From positions 1 to 26,226 of the forward strand of contig CAKTXR010000037.1 of NCBI GenBank assembly GCA_934631025.1: a stretch of DNA of 26,226 bases, in the 5' to 3' direction. Below the pieces are notes generated by a model that saw only the letters and a list, made by a program, of their open reading frames with translations, did not search any database and was not told the origin of the DNA. Each line of letters begins with the position of its first letter. The stretch's first letter is position 1. Position numbers and translations under genes: made by a program. Shown here in pieces: positions 1 through 7,561 of this stretch. Source of the DNA: an uncultured Clostridia bacterium (GTDB taxonomy: Bacteria; Bacillota; Clostridia; Christensenellales; Aristaeellaceae).

Positions 1-1
1 G

Positions 2-61
2 ATAATGAGTATAGCAGATATGTTTAATTTCGTCAAGAAAAATCTAAGCAAATTTATTTAA
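2..61 (+). CDS. possible C-terminal end of a gene starting before the window
   Basis: Frame 2 is open from the window edge and stops at TAA 59-61, giving about 19 residues ending in NLSKFI. The AT-rich composition differs from the chromosome that begins near 567. No family can be assigned from so short a tail, and the open frame could be chance. Confidence 0.25.
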   Translation: MMSIADMFNFVKKNLSKFI

Positions 62-393
62 TATTTTCCTGTAAACCGGCTTGGCTTAAACTGTTATGTA
101 TAGTACAATAGTTGCAAACTAAGCATATTAGCTTAATTCATAAAAATTTTACAATTAGGATAGTCAACAAATACAGAAAAAATGTCCGTTGTAAAGTGAG
201 GGGGTGAAATCCAAAAACCGCAAAACTGAATGACCGTCCAAGGGATACTTTCTCCGGGGAAGCAGGCGATGAGACGAGCGTGCCAAAGAGGAAAGAAAAC
301 GACACAGCGCCGAAAAGGGTTGCCTGTCAGAGTCCTGCGGATAGAACGGCAGAAGAAATCAACCACAAATCAGGAAAGGAAGGTATTTTGCCT
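62..393. other. gene-free flank of a mobile element
   Basis: No convincing gene is seen. The first ~170 bases are clearly AT-rich, followed by a more balanced stretch leading into the excisionase-like gene at 394. A GTG-started frame from 280 runs into that gene in phase but has no ribosome binding site, so it is not called separately. The composition contrast with DNA after ~567 supports this being part of an integrated element. Confidence 0.5.
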
Positions 394-567
394 ATGGCAG
401 AACAGTCGTTTATGAGAGTTGAAGAAGTGGCGCAGGAATTGGGGCGTGTCCAAGTCCTATGCCTACAAAATCGTGCAGAAGCTCAATCAGGAGCTGAAAG
501 AAAAGGGATACCTGACCATTTCAGGGCGGGTAAACCGCAAGTATTTTCAGGAAAAAGCCCTGCTATT
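394..567 (+). pseudogene. excisionase-like helix-turn-helix protein of a mobile element, frameshifted and truncated
   Basis: The start ATG at 394 follows an AGGAAGG-type site. The first 17 residues (MAEQSFMRVEEVAQELG) run in one frame, and the rest of the winged-helix/HTH domain (VSKSYAYKIVQKLN, then EKGYLTISGRVNRKYF) runs in another. The frames join if one G is removed from the four-G run near 440-444. Small HTH proteins of this type are carried by conjugative elements of gut Firmicutes and are thought to assist excision or regulate transfer. The natural C-terminus is absent because the sequence changes to chromosomal DNA at about 565-570. The family assignment is from remembered sequence character; the frameshift and junction are read directly. 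Confidence 0.6.
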
Positions 568-1138
568 TAAAGATATTCGTGCGGCTCTCGTGAAGCGCGG
601 AAGCCTCTTCATCGTCGAGCGCCCAGCCGTCCTTCAGATATTGCAGATCGGCCTCCGCCGTATACGCCGTGTAGCTGGTGATCGAATCGATCGCCATATA
701 GGCGATGGACGCGGCGATCTTGCTCGGGCGATAGGAGCGAACCGCGCTGAACAAGCCCATCGGGCCGGGCACGGCGGCACGGATCGCCTGCGCCTGATTC
801 TGCTCATAGATATACTCCAGCCGTTCGCGCTGAAGCGCGGCCATTCTATACTGTTCCATCGTGTCCAGCAGGCCGGTCAGCTGGCTCAGCGTGCGGCTGT
901 CCACCGCGTTGGGATAGGTGTTGTTGATCAGCGAGGAATAGGCCTGCTCCATGTACAGGCGGCTGTTCTTCGAGGCGTTGACGTCCTGCGTCAGCACCGT
1001 GATATAGTTCAGCATGGCGATGGCGTTCGACTGCTCGTCGGTCAAGGCCGAAGGCTTTGCATAGGCCGGTACGCTGAGAAGCATTCCCGTCAAAATCACG
1101 AACGCCAGAATTTTCTTTACGAATAAGCTCTGCCGCAT
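563..1138 (-). CDS. secreted helical protein, C-terminus apparently truncated by mobile-element insertion
   Basis: The start at 1138 has a GGGAGGG site seven bases upstream. Residues 1-26 form a signal peptide: basic N-terminus, hydrophobic core (ILAFVILTGMLLS), and an AYA signal-peptidase I site. The rest of the 191-residue product is mainly helical and polar, with no catalytic motif I recognise. The last codons read ...ESRTNIFK followed by TAG, exactly where the sequence passes into the excisionase-bearing element. The stop is therefore probably supplied by foreign DNA and the original protein was longer. The function is unknown. The gene is likely exported and monocistronic, since it runs toward the element and has a long gene-free region upstream. 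Confidence 0.6.
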   Translation of the reverse strand: MRQSLFVKKILAFVILTGMLLSVPAYAKPSALTDEQSNAIAMLNYITVLTQDVNASKNSRLYMEQAYSSLINNTYPNAVDSRTLSQLTGLLDTMEQYRMAALQRERLEYIYEQNQAQAIRAAVPGPMGLFSAVRSYRPSKIAASIAYMAIDSITSYTAYTAEADLQYLKDGWALDDEEASALHESRTNIFK

Positions 1139-1493
1139 AGTAAAACCCTCCCTGCTGTTTTCCGCGCTTTATGTGATTATTAATATTCGACAAGAGAATC
1201 CGTATTTCCTGCCATTTATTTTCATAAATTTGTGCTTTTGAATGGACATAACCGGCGCGGCGGGAAGCAGACTTGCGGCGAAACGGGAGGAGCGTCTCCT
1301 TCAGCGCTGAAAACACAACCGCCCGTTGGCCGAGCGGTTTGACACAGCCCATAAGAGCATATTCCTTGCGACTACCCATCGAAAAAGATTGGCGATCACA
1401 CGCTCCGCTTCACAAAGCCCCTTTTCGGGGTCTCTTTGCTCCCTGCATACTGCTAGTTAAACCGGAGGATTTATAACGCCTATTCAGCGCTGA
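1139..1493. other. gene-free leader region of the secreted-protein gene
   Basis: No supported gene is present on either strand. A short GC hairpin (GCCCC/GGGG, about 1418-1432) is visible. A stretch near 1323 resembles a tRNA D-arm (GGCCGAGCGGTTTGA), but no acceptor stem, anticodon arm or T-arm follows. The region would hold the promoter of the minus-strand gene starting at 1138, for which no clean -35/-10 pair is seen. Confidence 0.4.
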
Positions 1494-1537
1494 TAAAAGC
1501 CCGCACCGACAGCACATGCCGCCAGTGCGGGCTTTTT
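1494..1537. terminator. bidirectional intrinsic terminator
   Basis: The arms AAAAGCCCGCAC and GTGCGGGCTTTTT form a 12-bp stem with A/T runs on both sides. It lies 30 bases after the stop of the nucleotidyltransferase-like gene and can end that minus-strand transcript. Confidence 0.85.
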
Positions 1538-1566
1538 GCATCCGTGTTTTCCGTGATTCCAGGGAC

Positions 1567-2325
1567 TCAGGCGCGAATGGCCTGCATCATATACCCCGCG
1601 TATTCTCGGGATTCCCCTTCGTCAAACGCCGCCGCTTCGGCGGAGCCATAATCGTCCAGCGCCCTCCGGATCAGCGGGCCGTATCCTTCGGGAAGATTCT
1701 TCAGGCCCCACTGACCGCCTTCCCGCTTTGACAGGATCAGCTTTTCCCGCCGGTAGGCCAGCACTCTGCACAGATTGAGCGCCGTATACACGGGCGCTTC
1801 GAGGATGTCCTCATCGGCATGCTCGACGTCATGCCAGATGCTGTCCATATAGGCCTTCTCGCCGACCTCCTCAAAGACGCTGCGAATTTCGCGTCCCCAA
1901 AGGCGCCGCCCGCGATGATAGACGATCATAATGTGCGCCGCCAGATCCCTGTCCGTTCCCTTCATCTTTGAAACGTAATCCTGCGGATCGCGCTGATACC
2001 ACGCCAGATGAGCCGTCGAAAAGTGCAGCTCAAACGGCGTCGGATAAACGAACGGCCTGCATACGTCCGCCCGAATCATGCTGAATTCAATCCCCTTCGA
2101 GGGCGCAAGGGCGTTTAAGTCTACAACCATATCCATATAGCGCCGCTTGTCCTCATCAGGCGGCGCGCCGTTCACCACGGTCAAGAAGTCAATGTCGCTC
2201 TTTTGCTCGTTAAAGCACCCCATCGCCGCCGAACCGTGGAGATAGACGCCCACCAGGTTCTCCCCCAGCAGCGCCCTGCTCCGCTCGGCAAACGCTTCCG
2301 TAACCGTTTTCAGTACGCCGCTCAT
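1567..2325 (-). CDS. aminoglycoside nucleotidyltransferase-like protein (ANT(9)/AadA type)
   Basis: The 252-residue product has the nucleotidyltransferase signature HGSAAMG at residues 30-36 followed by SDIDF at 43-47; D44 and D46 are the expected metal ligands. The C-terminal helical part fits the DUF4111-type half of ANT(9)/AadA enzymes, which transfer AMP from ATP to aminoglycosides such as spectinomycin or streptomycin. Chromosomal homologues often have no demonstrated resistance role, so the substrate is unproven. The start at 2325 follows GAGGGGAG. An upstream ATG at 2340 overlaps the VOC stop (ATGA) and would add five residues; either start implies translational coupling to the VOC gene. 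The gene ends at a strong terminator and shares the promoter at 2821-2849. Confidence 0.82.
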   Translation of the reverse strand: MSGVLKTVTEAFAERSRALLGENLVGVYLHGSAAMGCFNEQKSDIDFLTVVNGAPPDEDKRRYMDMVVDLNALAPSKGIEFSMIRADVCRPFVYPTPFELHFSTAHLAWYQRDPQDYVSKMKGTDRDLAAHIMIVYHRGRRLWGREIRSVFEEVGEKAYMDSIWHDVEHADEDILEAPVYTALNLCRVLAYRREKLILSKREGGQWGLKNLPEGYGPLIRRALDDYGSAEAAAFDEGESREYAGYMMQAIRA

Positions 2326-2336
2326 GCCCGCTCCCC

Positions 2337-2754
2337 TCATTCGCTCCGACCCGCGTTCATGCTCCCGATCTCCAGCAGATTGCCCTCCGGATCGATCCCA
2401 TAGAAATTGCGGATGCCAAAATCGAACGTCACCGGCGCGCCGCAGGGGAAGGACACGCCCAGCTTCGACAGGCGCTCGTACTCCCTGTCCACATCGGCGT
2501 ATGTCGGCAGCCACAGCGCGATCTCAAAGCTCTGGTTAATCCCGCGCGGCGGCGTATACGCCTGATCAATCGCCCTGACGAACTCTCTCTGCGGCTGTCC
2601 ATGAACAGCATCGTCGGGCCGCCGGCCGTCTCAAACTCGGCGAAATTGCCGCCCGCCCAGTCGGTGCGCAGCCCGAGGCCATCGCGGTAAAACCGCACCA
2701 TCCGCTCCATATCGCCGACGAACAGACACGCGCCGATCCTGACTCTCTTTCCAT
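2337..2754 (-). pseudogene. VOC (glyoxalase/bleomycin-resistance fold) protein with two 2-base frameshifts
   Basis: The frame RIGACLFVGDMERMVRFYRDGL is typical of the first beta-alpha-beta-beta-beta module of VOC metalloenzymes, and FGIRNFYGIDPEGNLLEIG is a typical VOC ending, but the two lie in different frames. Starting at ATG 2754, which has a strong GGGGGGAAAG site, the frame must lose one AG in the AGAGAG run just after the start and one AG in the (AG)4 run near 2583-2590. With both removed the length is 414 bases, a 137-residue protein of normal VOC size. The precise reaction cannot be told. It precedes the nucleotidyltransferase-like gene by 11 bases in one operon. The lesions may be decay, sequencing error, or repeat slippage that switches the gene off. 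Confidence 0.7.
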
Positions 2755-2820
2755 GCCGCGCTTTCCCCCCTGCGGGGCGATGCGCAGCTTCTAATGTGCA
2801 TCGTATGTTATACATCATTT

Positions 2821-2849
2821 ATTGTACTCTGCACGGCCGCGCCCGTCAA
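2821..2849 (-). promoter_or_regulatory. sigma-A promoter of the VOC-nucleotidyltransferase operon
   Basis: On the minus strand TTGACG, a 17-base spacer and TACAAT. Transcription would start near 2814, which excludes the longer start at 2818 and supports the ATG at 2754. Confidence 0.8.
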
Positions 2850-2967
2850 GGACAATCGCCCCGATTTTATGCACGGATAACGCGATGGACTGAGCGCGCC
2901 CCGAACGCAGCTCCAAAAGGCATGACGAAAGCCGCCCGATTTCGTCCCGAAACCAGACGGCTCTTCT

Positions 2968-3477
2968 CTATCCCCTGCCGCGCAGATACGCGCCGGCGGC
3001 CAGCAGAATAACGCCCGTGAGCGCCGCGATCAGGCTGATGATCATCGGCCCCACCGCGCCATAGCCCGCGATCAGGCCGGGCAGCCCGCTGGAACCGTCC
3101 ATCGTCACGTCGTTGAGCGTGGCCAGCGCCATAATCGCAATCGCGAACACAGCCCCCAGCACGGCCAGCGCCAGCCCCGCCGCCATGAGCGCGTTGAAGG
3201 CGCGCGGCCGCCTGCCCATCTGCGCGGACAAGAGCCGCATCAGCTCGAGCTGCCTTTCGATGTCCGCGCGGTCAGGCTCGGGCGTGGGCGCGCCGGTCAG
3301 CGTCCCCACGGGCACGCCTAGTATGCCGGAGAGTGCGACCAGCTGATCCACGTCCGGCATGGACAGATTGTTCTCCCACTTTGAAATGGTCTGCCGCACG
3401 ACGTTCATGCGCACAGCCAGCTCCTCCTGCGAAAGCCCCGCCTTGCGGCGCAGCGTTTTCAGAGTTTCTCCAAACAT
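2968..3477 (-). CDS. XRE-family regulator with C-terminal membrane segments
   Basis: Residues 1-60 are a Cro/C1-type helix-turn-helix (LRRKAGLSQEELAVRMNVVR, then QTISKWENNLSMPDVDQLVAL). A short charged linker follows. Two hydrophobic stretches (about residues 97-120 and 138-163) predict a membrane-anchored regulator of 169 residues. XRE proteins with this layout are common in Clostridia and often control neighbouring transport or stress genes; the target here is unknown. The start at 3477 follows GGGGGAGGATGAG. The gene lies 105 bases downstream of trpS on the same strand and has its own possible promoter at 3511-3540. Confidence 0.85.
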   Translation of the reverse strand: MFGETLKTLRRKAGLSQEELAVRMNVVRQTISKWENNLSMPDVDQLVALSGILGVPVGTLTGAPTPEPDRADIERQLELMRLLSAQMGRRPRAFNALMAAGLALAVLGAVFAIAIMALATLNDVTMDGSSGLPGLIAGYGAVGPMIISLIAALTGVILLAAGAYLRGRG

Positions 3478-3510
3478 GATCTCATCCTCCCCCTTCTTCC
3501 ACACAGGGAG

Positions 3511-3540
3511 ATTATACGCCGCGCCCGCCGCAATGCGCAA
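3511..3540 (-). promoter_or_regulatory. possible promoter of the XRE regulator gene
   Basis: On the minus strand TTGCGC, an 18-base spacer and TATAAT, about 34 bases before the start codon. The -10 is perfect and the -35 is weak, so regulation or weak expression is plausible. Confidence 0.55.
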
Positions 3541-3582
3541 GCAACGCAGAACGACAGGCGCGTATAAATTCGTTGCGCCTCG

Positions 3583-4644
3583 TCAGCGCAGCAGATTTCC
3601 GTTGTCGAAATAGTCGATCCGCATGGCGCGGCGCACGTCGCTGAGCGTCTGCGCGGCGGTCTGCTCGGCGCGCGCGCTGCCGGCTCTGAGCAGCTCCACA
3701 ACGTCCTCGGGCCTCTTTTCCCACTCGGCGCGGCGCGCGCGGATGGGGCGCAGCTCGGCCTGGAGCACGTCGTTCAGGAATTTCTTGACCTTCACGTCGC
3801 CCAGCCCGCCGCGCTCATAGTGCGCCTTCAGCTCGTCCAGATTGGCATAGTCCTTCATGAACTCGGCGAAATGCTCGTCGCGGCAGAAGGCGGCCAGATA
3901 GATGAACACGGGGTTATTCTCCGTGTGGCCGGGATCCTCGCGTCGAATGTGGGTGGGGTCGGTGTACATGGACATGATCTTGGCCTTCACATCCTCCTCC
4001 GTGTCGGACAGATAGATGCAGTTGCCCAGCGACTTGCTCATCTTGGCCTTGCCGTCGATGCCGGGCAGGCGCAGGCAGGCCTTGTTGTCCGGCAGCACGA
4101 TTTCCGGTTCGGTGAGCGTATCGCCATAGACCGCGTTGAATTTGTGGACGATCTCCTTGCACTGTTCGAGCATGGGCAGCTGATCCTCGCCCACCGGCAC
4201 GGCCGTGGCGCGGAATGCGGTGATGTCGGCCGCCTGACTGATGGGATAGCAGAAGAAGCCGACGGGGATGCTGGCCTCGAAATTGCGCTGTTGAATCTCG
4301 GCCTTGACGGTGGGGTTGCGCTGCACGCGGGACACCGTGACCAGATTCATATAGAAAAACGTCAGCTCGGTCAGCTCCGGCACCATGGACTGGATGAATA
4401 TTGTGGACTGGGCGGGATCGATGCCGCAGGCCAGATAGTCCAGCGCCACCTGCATGATGTTGCCGCGCACCTTTTCGGGATGCTCGGCGTTGTCGGTGAG
4501 CGCCTGCGCGTCGGCGATCATGATGTAGATTTCGTCGTATTTGCCGGAATTTTGCAGCCGGACGCGCTCCTTGAGCGAGCCGACGTAATGCCCCACATGG
4601 AGACGGCCGGTCGGACGGTCGCCGGTCAGTATGATCTGCTTCAT
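3583..4644 (-). CDS. trpS: tryptophanyl-tRNA synthetase
   Basis: The enzyme charges tRNA-Trp with tryptophan using ATP in the cytoplasm. The 353-residue product is a class I synthetase with the HIGH-type motif GRLHVGHYVG at residues 13-22 and KMSKS at 201-205. The TrpS-typical opening TGDRPTG and the VPVGEDQLPMLE segment, which precedes the KMSKS part of the active site, are also present. The start at 4644 follows AAAGGAG. The leader from the promoter at 4677-4705 is only about 25 bases, so there is no T-box riboswitch, in contrast to many Firmicute synthetase genes. It is divergent from the GtrA gene. Confidence 0.97.
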   Translation of the reverse strand: MKQIILTGDRPTGRLHVGHYVGSLKERVRLQNSGKYDEIYIMIADAQALTDNAEHPEKVRGNIMQVALDYLACGIDPAQSTIFIQSMVPELTELTFFYMNLVTVSRVQRNPTVKAEIQQRNFEASIPVGFFCYPISQAADITAFRATAVPVGEDQLPMLEQCKEIVHKFNAVYGDTLTEPEIVLPDNKACLRLPGIDGKAKMSKSLGNCIYLSDTEEDVKAKIMSMYTDPTHIRREDPGHTENNPVFIYLAAFCRDEHFAEFMKDYANLDELKAHYERGGLGDVKVKKFLNDVLQAELRPIRARRAEWEKRPEDVVELLRAGSARAEQTAAQTLSDVRRAMRIDYFDNGNLLR

Positions 4645-4676
4645 TTAAAAGGAACTCCTTTGCACACTTTTTTATC

Positions 4677-4705
4677 ATTATATCACGGGCACAGAGCGCG
4701 GTCAA
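4677..4705 (-). promoter_or_regulatory. sigma-A promoter of trpS
   Basis: On the minus strand TTGACC, a 17-base spacer and TATAAT. It is back-to-back with the gtrA promoter, the two -35 boxes being 14 bases apart. Confidence 0.85.
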
Positions 4706-4719
4706 CAAAAAAAGGCGGC

Positions 4720-4748
4720 TTGACGGCGCATTTTCCCCGTGCTACAAT
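4720..4748 (+). promoter_or_regulatory. sigma-A promoter of the GtrA-family gene
   Basis: TTGACG, a 17-base spacer and TACAAT, about 80 bases before the GtrA start. Confidence 0.8.
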
Positions 4749-4829
4749 GGCAAAGAAAGCAACCGCGATGCCGCAAAGAGCGTCTTATCCGATGAAACGA
4801 CCTGTCTTTTTCGAATGAAAGGATATAAT

Positions 4830-5267
4830 ATGAAGGAACTGATTAAAAAGCACTGGAAGCTGATTTCCTATCTGTTCTTCGGCGCGCTGACCACGCTGGT
4901 GAACATCGCCGTCTACGGCGCGGCTGCTTATCTGGGCATGGCGGTCGGCTGGGCGAACGCGCTGGCCTGGGCGCTGTCCGTCGCCTTCGCCTACTATACC
5001 AACCGGCGCTGGGTGTTTGAGAGCACCGCCGCGGGCTTCAGGGCCGTGCTGCGCGAAATGAGCGCGTTCGTGGCCTGCCGGCTGGGCACGGGCCTCCTGG
5101 ATCAGGCGATCATGATGCTGGGCGTGGACTCCCTAGGGCCAAAGCTGGTCGCGCCGGAGCACCTCTATATCTGGGGGCTGGCGCTCAAGATTGCCAGCAA
5201 CGTCATCGTGATCGTGCTCAACTACATCTTCAGCAAGCTGATCATCTTCGCGAAAAAATCGAAATAG
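4830..5267 (+). CDS. GtrA-family membrane protein (lipid-linked sugar flippase type)
   Basis: The product is 145 residues with four hydrophobic segments (roughly 11-33, 38-58, 75-95 and 112-138). It carries family features: the FGALTTLVNIAVYG opening, the NRRWVF motif after the second helix, and a basic C-terminus. GtrA-family proteins are thought to move undecaprenyl-phosphate-linked sugars across the membrane for wall polymer or glycan modification; no partner glycosyltransferase is visible next to it. The start at 4830 is chosen because AAAGGA lies seven bases before it; an in-frame ATG at 4815 has no site. It is monocistronic, with its own promoter and a terminator right after. Confidence 0.85.
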   Translation: MKELIKKHWKLISYLFFGALTTLVNIAVYGAAAYLGMAVGWANALAWALSVAFAYYTNRRWVFESTAAGFRAVLREMSAFVACRLGTGLLDQAIMMLGVDSLGPKLVAPEHLYIWGLALKIASNVIVIVLNYIFSKLIIFAKKSK

Positions 5268-5277
5268 CGCAGAGAAA

Positions 5278-5323
5278 AACGCCGCGCGGAACGTCAATTG
5301 ACGCTCCCTGCGGCGTTATTTTT
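5278..5323. terminator. bidirectional intrinsic terminator
   Basis: AACGCCGC and GCGGCGTT pair around a loop containing the inner palindrome GTCAATTGAC, followed by ATTTTTAT. It lies between the convergent GtrA and nucleoside phosphorylase genes and serves both. Confidence 0.85.
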
Positions 5324-5324
5324 A

Positions 5325-6092
5325 TCACGGGCGCTCGGCGACGGCGACCGCCAGTTCGAGCGCAATGTCGAAATGAACCGCGTCGTGCTGCGTGCCGGTC
5401 ACGTCGTTCTCTTTGCGGCGCGCATCCCACTCGGGCGCGTCGAGCAGATCGCCGCTCGTCAAAAACATATACAGCTCCAGCGCGCGGAAATCGCACATGG
5501 CCTGAAGCGCGGCGCACTCCATCTCGACCGAGATGCAGCCCTCCGCCCTGCGCTTTTCAAAATTGCCCCGCGTCTCGCGATAAAAGGAATCGGTCGTCCA
5601 CGTCTTGTCCTCGACGCAGGGCAGGCCGTTTTTCCGCATGAAATCGGCCACGAAGGCCGCGTTTTTAACGGCGATGTAGTCGGCCGCGGGGGCGTAGTGA
5701 TAGGACGTGCCCTCGTCGCGACAGGCCGCCGTGGGCACCATGACGCGCCCGTGCGCAATCTCACGGTTCAGGCAGCCCGCGCCGCCGAAAAAGACGTAGT
5801 TCTTCGTCTTAATGCCGGCCAGACTGTCCTCGACCGTGGCCACGCACGCCGGCGCGCCGACATACGTCCTGTAAAAGGCGAAGGCATGGCCCCTGTATTC
5901 GAAGCGGTAGATGGGCGTTTCGCCTGTCGCAAACCAGATGGACGCGACCTGCTCGCAGGGATAGTGCGCGGCGACAAAGCGCTCGATCTCGTGCGAAAAG
6001 GTCACGATGCACGCGTCGACCGGCACGGCGTTCGCGCCGATGCGCGGATTGATGATGGCGGGCGTGCGGTTGTCAAAGCTGTTCGTAATCAT
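5325..6092 (-). CDS. nucleoside phosphorylase-family enzyme (PNP/UDP family 1)
   Basis: The 255-residue product matches the length and pattern of the family that cleaves nucleosides with phosphate, as in uridine phosphorylase. Visible features are the FFGGAGCLN phosphate-loop-like segment, the DEGTSYHY segment, the TTDSFYRE segment and ISVEMECAAL, the nucleoside-binding motif with the Glu that contacts ribose. The pattern is nearest uridine phosphorylase-like proteins, but the base specificity cannot be settled by eye. The start at 6092 follows GGGAGG. It is convergent with GtrA and lies downstream of popT on the same strand, with popT's terminator in between, so it is probably transcribed separately. 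Confidence 0.85.
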   Translation of the reverse strand: MITNSFDNRTPAIINPRIGANAVPVDACIVTFSHEIERFVAAHYPCEQVASIWFATGETPIYRFEYRGHAFAFYRTYVGAPACVATVEDSLAGIKTKNYVFFGGAGCLNREIAHGRVMVPTAACRDEGTSYHYAPAADYIAVKNAAFVADFMRKNGLPCVEDKTWTTDSFYRETRGNFEKRRAEGCISVEMECAALQAMCDFRALELYMFLTSGDLLDAPEWDARRKENDVTGTQHDAVHFDIALELAVAVAERP

Positions 6093-6170
6093 GGCGCTTC
6101 GCCTCCCGAATGATAATTACTTCCCATTATATCACGAAAGGCGGCGGCGCGCAACGCCTGTCCCGCATAT

Positions 6171-6190
6171 AAAAGGGCCGAAGCCCCTTT
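6171..6190 (-). terminator. intrinsic terminator after popT
   Basis: On the minus strand AAAGGGGC, a TTCG tetraloop and GCCCTTTT followed by ATAT. The very stable UUCG-type loop supports a transcription end 29 bases beyond the popT stop. Confidence 0.8.
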
Positions 6191-6218
6191 GCGGCGCTCC
6201 GGTCTTTGGGAAGGCTCA

Positions 6219-7052
6219 TCAGCCCGATATGCGGTTGCACAGCGTGATGGCGGCGACGCCGACCACCACCATGAGAATCGGCCAGAAGGCCAGCATGGCG
6301 CTCCAGCCGGGGAAGATGCACAGGATCGAGCCGAACACGAAGCCGAGTATCGCCGAATAGGACGGCTCGGCATATTTGGCCAGCAGCCACTTTATGAGCT
6401 TGGTGACCGAGAACAGGCCGATCAGGCAGCCGATGGCGAAGGGAATGAGCACGAGGAAATTGAGATCGGCCACAGCGCCGATGATCGTGCCGTAAAAGCC
6501 CATGAGCAGCATGACGAACGAGCCGCTGATGCCGGGGATGATCATCGTCGAGATGGCGATGATTCCATAGAGCACGCACATGAGCGAGTAGCCCAGATCA
6601 AAGTGCGTCACCTGCGCCGCGGTGGCAGCCTCCTTGGCGCCGCTGGTATCGGTCAGCGCCATGGGGATCATGATGCCGAAGGTGATCAGCATGGGCAGTA
6701 TGTTGGCAAGGCTCACATGCCACTTCTTTCCCTGCTTGAATGTCAGCCTGACCAGCATGGGGATGCTGCCCAGTATGATGCCGATGAAGAAGGCGTTGGC
6801 CTCGGTGGGATAGTTGGCCAGTATCCACTTCATCAGCTTGCCGAAGGCCAGTATGCCGATGCCCGCGCCCAGGCCGAACACGAGGATGAAGGGCAGCTCC
6901 TTGCGCCACTTCGTGCGCAGATTGGCCACCAGATCGATGAGACGCTCGTAAAGACCGAACACGACGGCCATCGTGCCGCCGCTCACGCCGGGAATGACGT
7001 TGGCCAGCCCAAACACAATGCCAGCCACCAGAATGTAAAGATGATGCAGCAT
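6219..7052 (-). CDS. popT: PopT/DUF368 polyprenyl-phosphate transporter
   Basis: The 277-residue protein is almost entirely membrane-spanning, with about eight to nine helices. It shows the DUF368 internal duplication: IPGVSGGT at residues 20-27 is mirrored by IPGISGS at 172-178, each followed by a glycine-rich helix. DUF368 proteins (PopT) are reported, together with DedA-type UptA, to return undecaprenyl phosphate from the outer to the inner face of the membrane, recycling the carrier for peptidoglycan and wall polymer synthesis. The function here is inferred from the family. The start at 7052 has GGGAGG six bases upstream. The gene appears monocistronic, with a promoter at 7081-7110 and a terminator at 6171-6190. 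Confidence 0.9.
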   Translation of the reverse strand: MLHHLYILVAGIVFGLANVIPGVSGGTMAVVFGLYERLIDLVANLRTKWRKELPFILVFGLGAGIGILAFGKLMKWILANYPTEANAFFIGIILGSIPMLVRLTFKQGKKWHVSLANILPMLITFGIMIPMALTDTSGAKEAATAAQVTHFDLGYSLMCVLYGIIAISTMIIPGISGSFVMLLMGFYGTIIGAVADLNFLVLIPFAIGCLIGLFSVTKLIKWLLAKYAEPSYSAILGFVFGSILCIFPGWSAMLAFWPILMVVVGVAAITLCNRISG

Positions 7053-7080
7053 AATTTGCCTCCCTTTTCTTGCTGTATAA

Positions 7081-7110
7081 AGGGTACACCAAGTACAGCA
7101 TCCCTGTCAA
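7081..7110 (-). promoter_or_regulatory. probable promoter of popT
   Basis: On the minus strand a perfect TTGACA, an 18-base spacer and TACCCT, with the start codon about 30 bases on. The -10 is weak. Confidence 0.6.
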
Positions 7111-7212
7111 GGCATTATTGAGGATAAAACGATTAGATTTCGCCAATTTTTCCGGCCCGCCTGAGCGCGGGGAGGCGGCGCGCCCCGAATCAGAGCGCTG
7201 AAGCGAAGCCTT

Positions 7213-7389
7213 TTACCAATAATGGGGACACTTCTCGCAGACGGCGGCCAGCTTGGGGACATCTTCCCCTTTTATTAAGGTCTCGTCGGAAATAATTTCC
7301 TTTGCGACCAGCGTGTAATCGTCGCATTCGCCCATATAGATTTCCCGCCCGGCATACGGGCAATACCATTTATCATTCACATCGGACAC
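7213..7389 (-). CDS. small Cys-rich protein, probable metal-binding hypothetical
   Basis: The frame starts at GTG 7389, nine bases after GGGAGG, and ends with TAA at 7213, giving 58 residues. It begins SDVNDKWYCPYAGREIYMGE and ends VCEKCPHYW. Four cysteines occur as C-x(11)-C near the N-terminus and C-x2-C at the end, an arrangement able to hold one Zn or Fe. Small proteins with a WYCP...C...C-x2-C pattern occur in Clostridia without known function. A perfect sigma-A promoter precedes it, and the absence of neighbours in the transcript suggests a stand-alone expressed gene. It is short and has a GTG start, so automatic callers may miss it. Confidence 0.75.
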   Translation of the reverse strand: MSDVNDKWYCPYAGREIYMGECDDYTLVAKEIISDETLIKGEDVPKLAAVCEKCPHYW

Positions 7390-7432
7390 AGCGCTCCGCC
7401 TCCCGTTATTTTATGCGCCGCAGCGCGCCCTT

Positions 7433-7461
7433 ATTATAGCGCGCCGGTATAATCATGTCAA
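7433..7461 (-). promoter_or_regulatory. consensus sigma-A promoter of the small Cys-rich gene
   Basis: On the minus strand TTGACA, 17 bases, TATAAT: both boxes match the consensus exactly. Transcription would start near 7426, leaving a leader of about 37 bases. Confidence 0.88.
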
Positions 7462-7496
7462 TCCTGTGAAAAAGATGGAAAAGCCCCGCATATCCC

Positions 7497-7525
7497 TTGA
7501 CAAGCCGCATAGGATATGGTAACCT
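7497..7525 (+). promoter_or_regulatory. promoter of the DegV-hemolysin III operon
   Basis: TTGACA, a 17-base spacer and TAACCT, about 35 bases before the DegV start. Confidence 0.7.
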
Positions 7526-7561
7526 AGTATCAAATACAAGATGAAGTGGAGAAAAATAACC

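Noticed and set aside
1320..1400. tRNA-like GGCCGAGCGGTTTGA stretch
   Set aside because: Resembles a serine tRNA D-arm only; no acceptor stem, anticodon arm or T-loop can be found around it.
4645..4680. T-box riboswitch upstream of trpS
   Set aside because: The leader between the promoter and the start is about 25 bases, far too short, and no T-box sequence is present.
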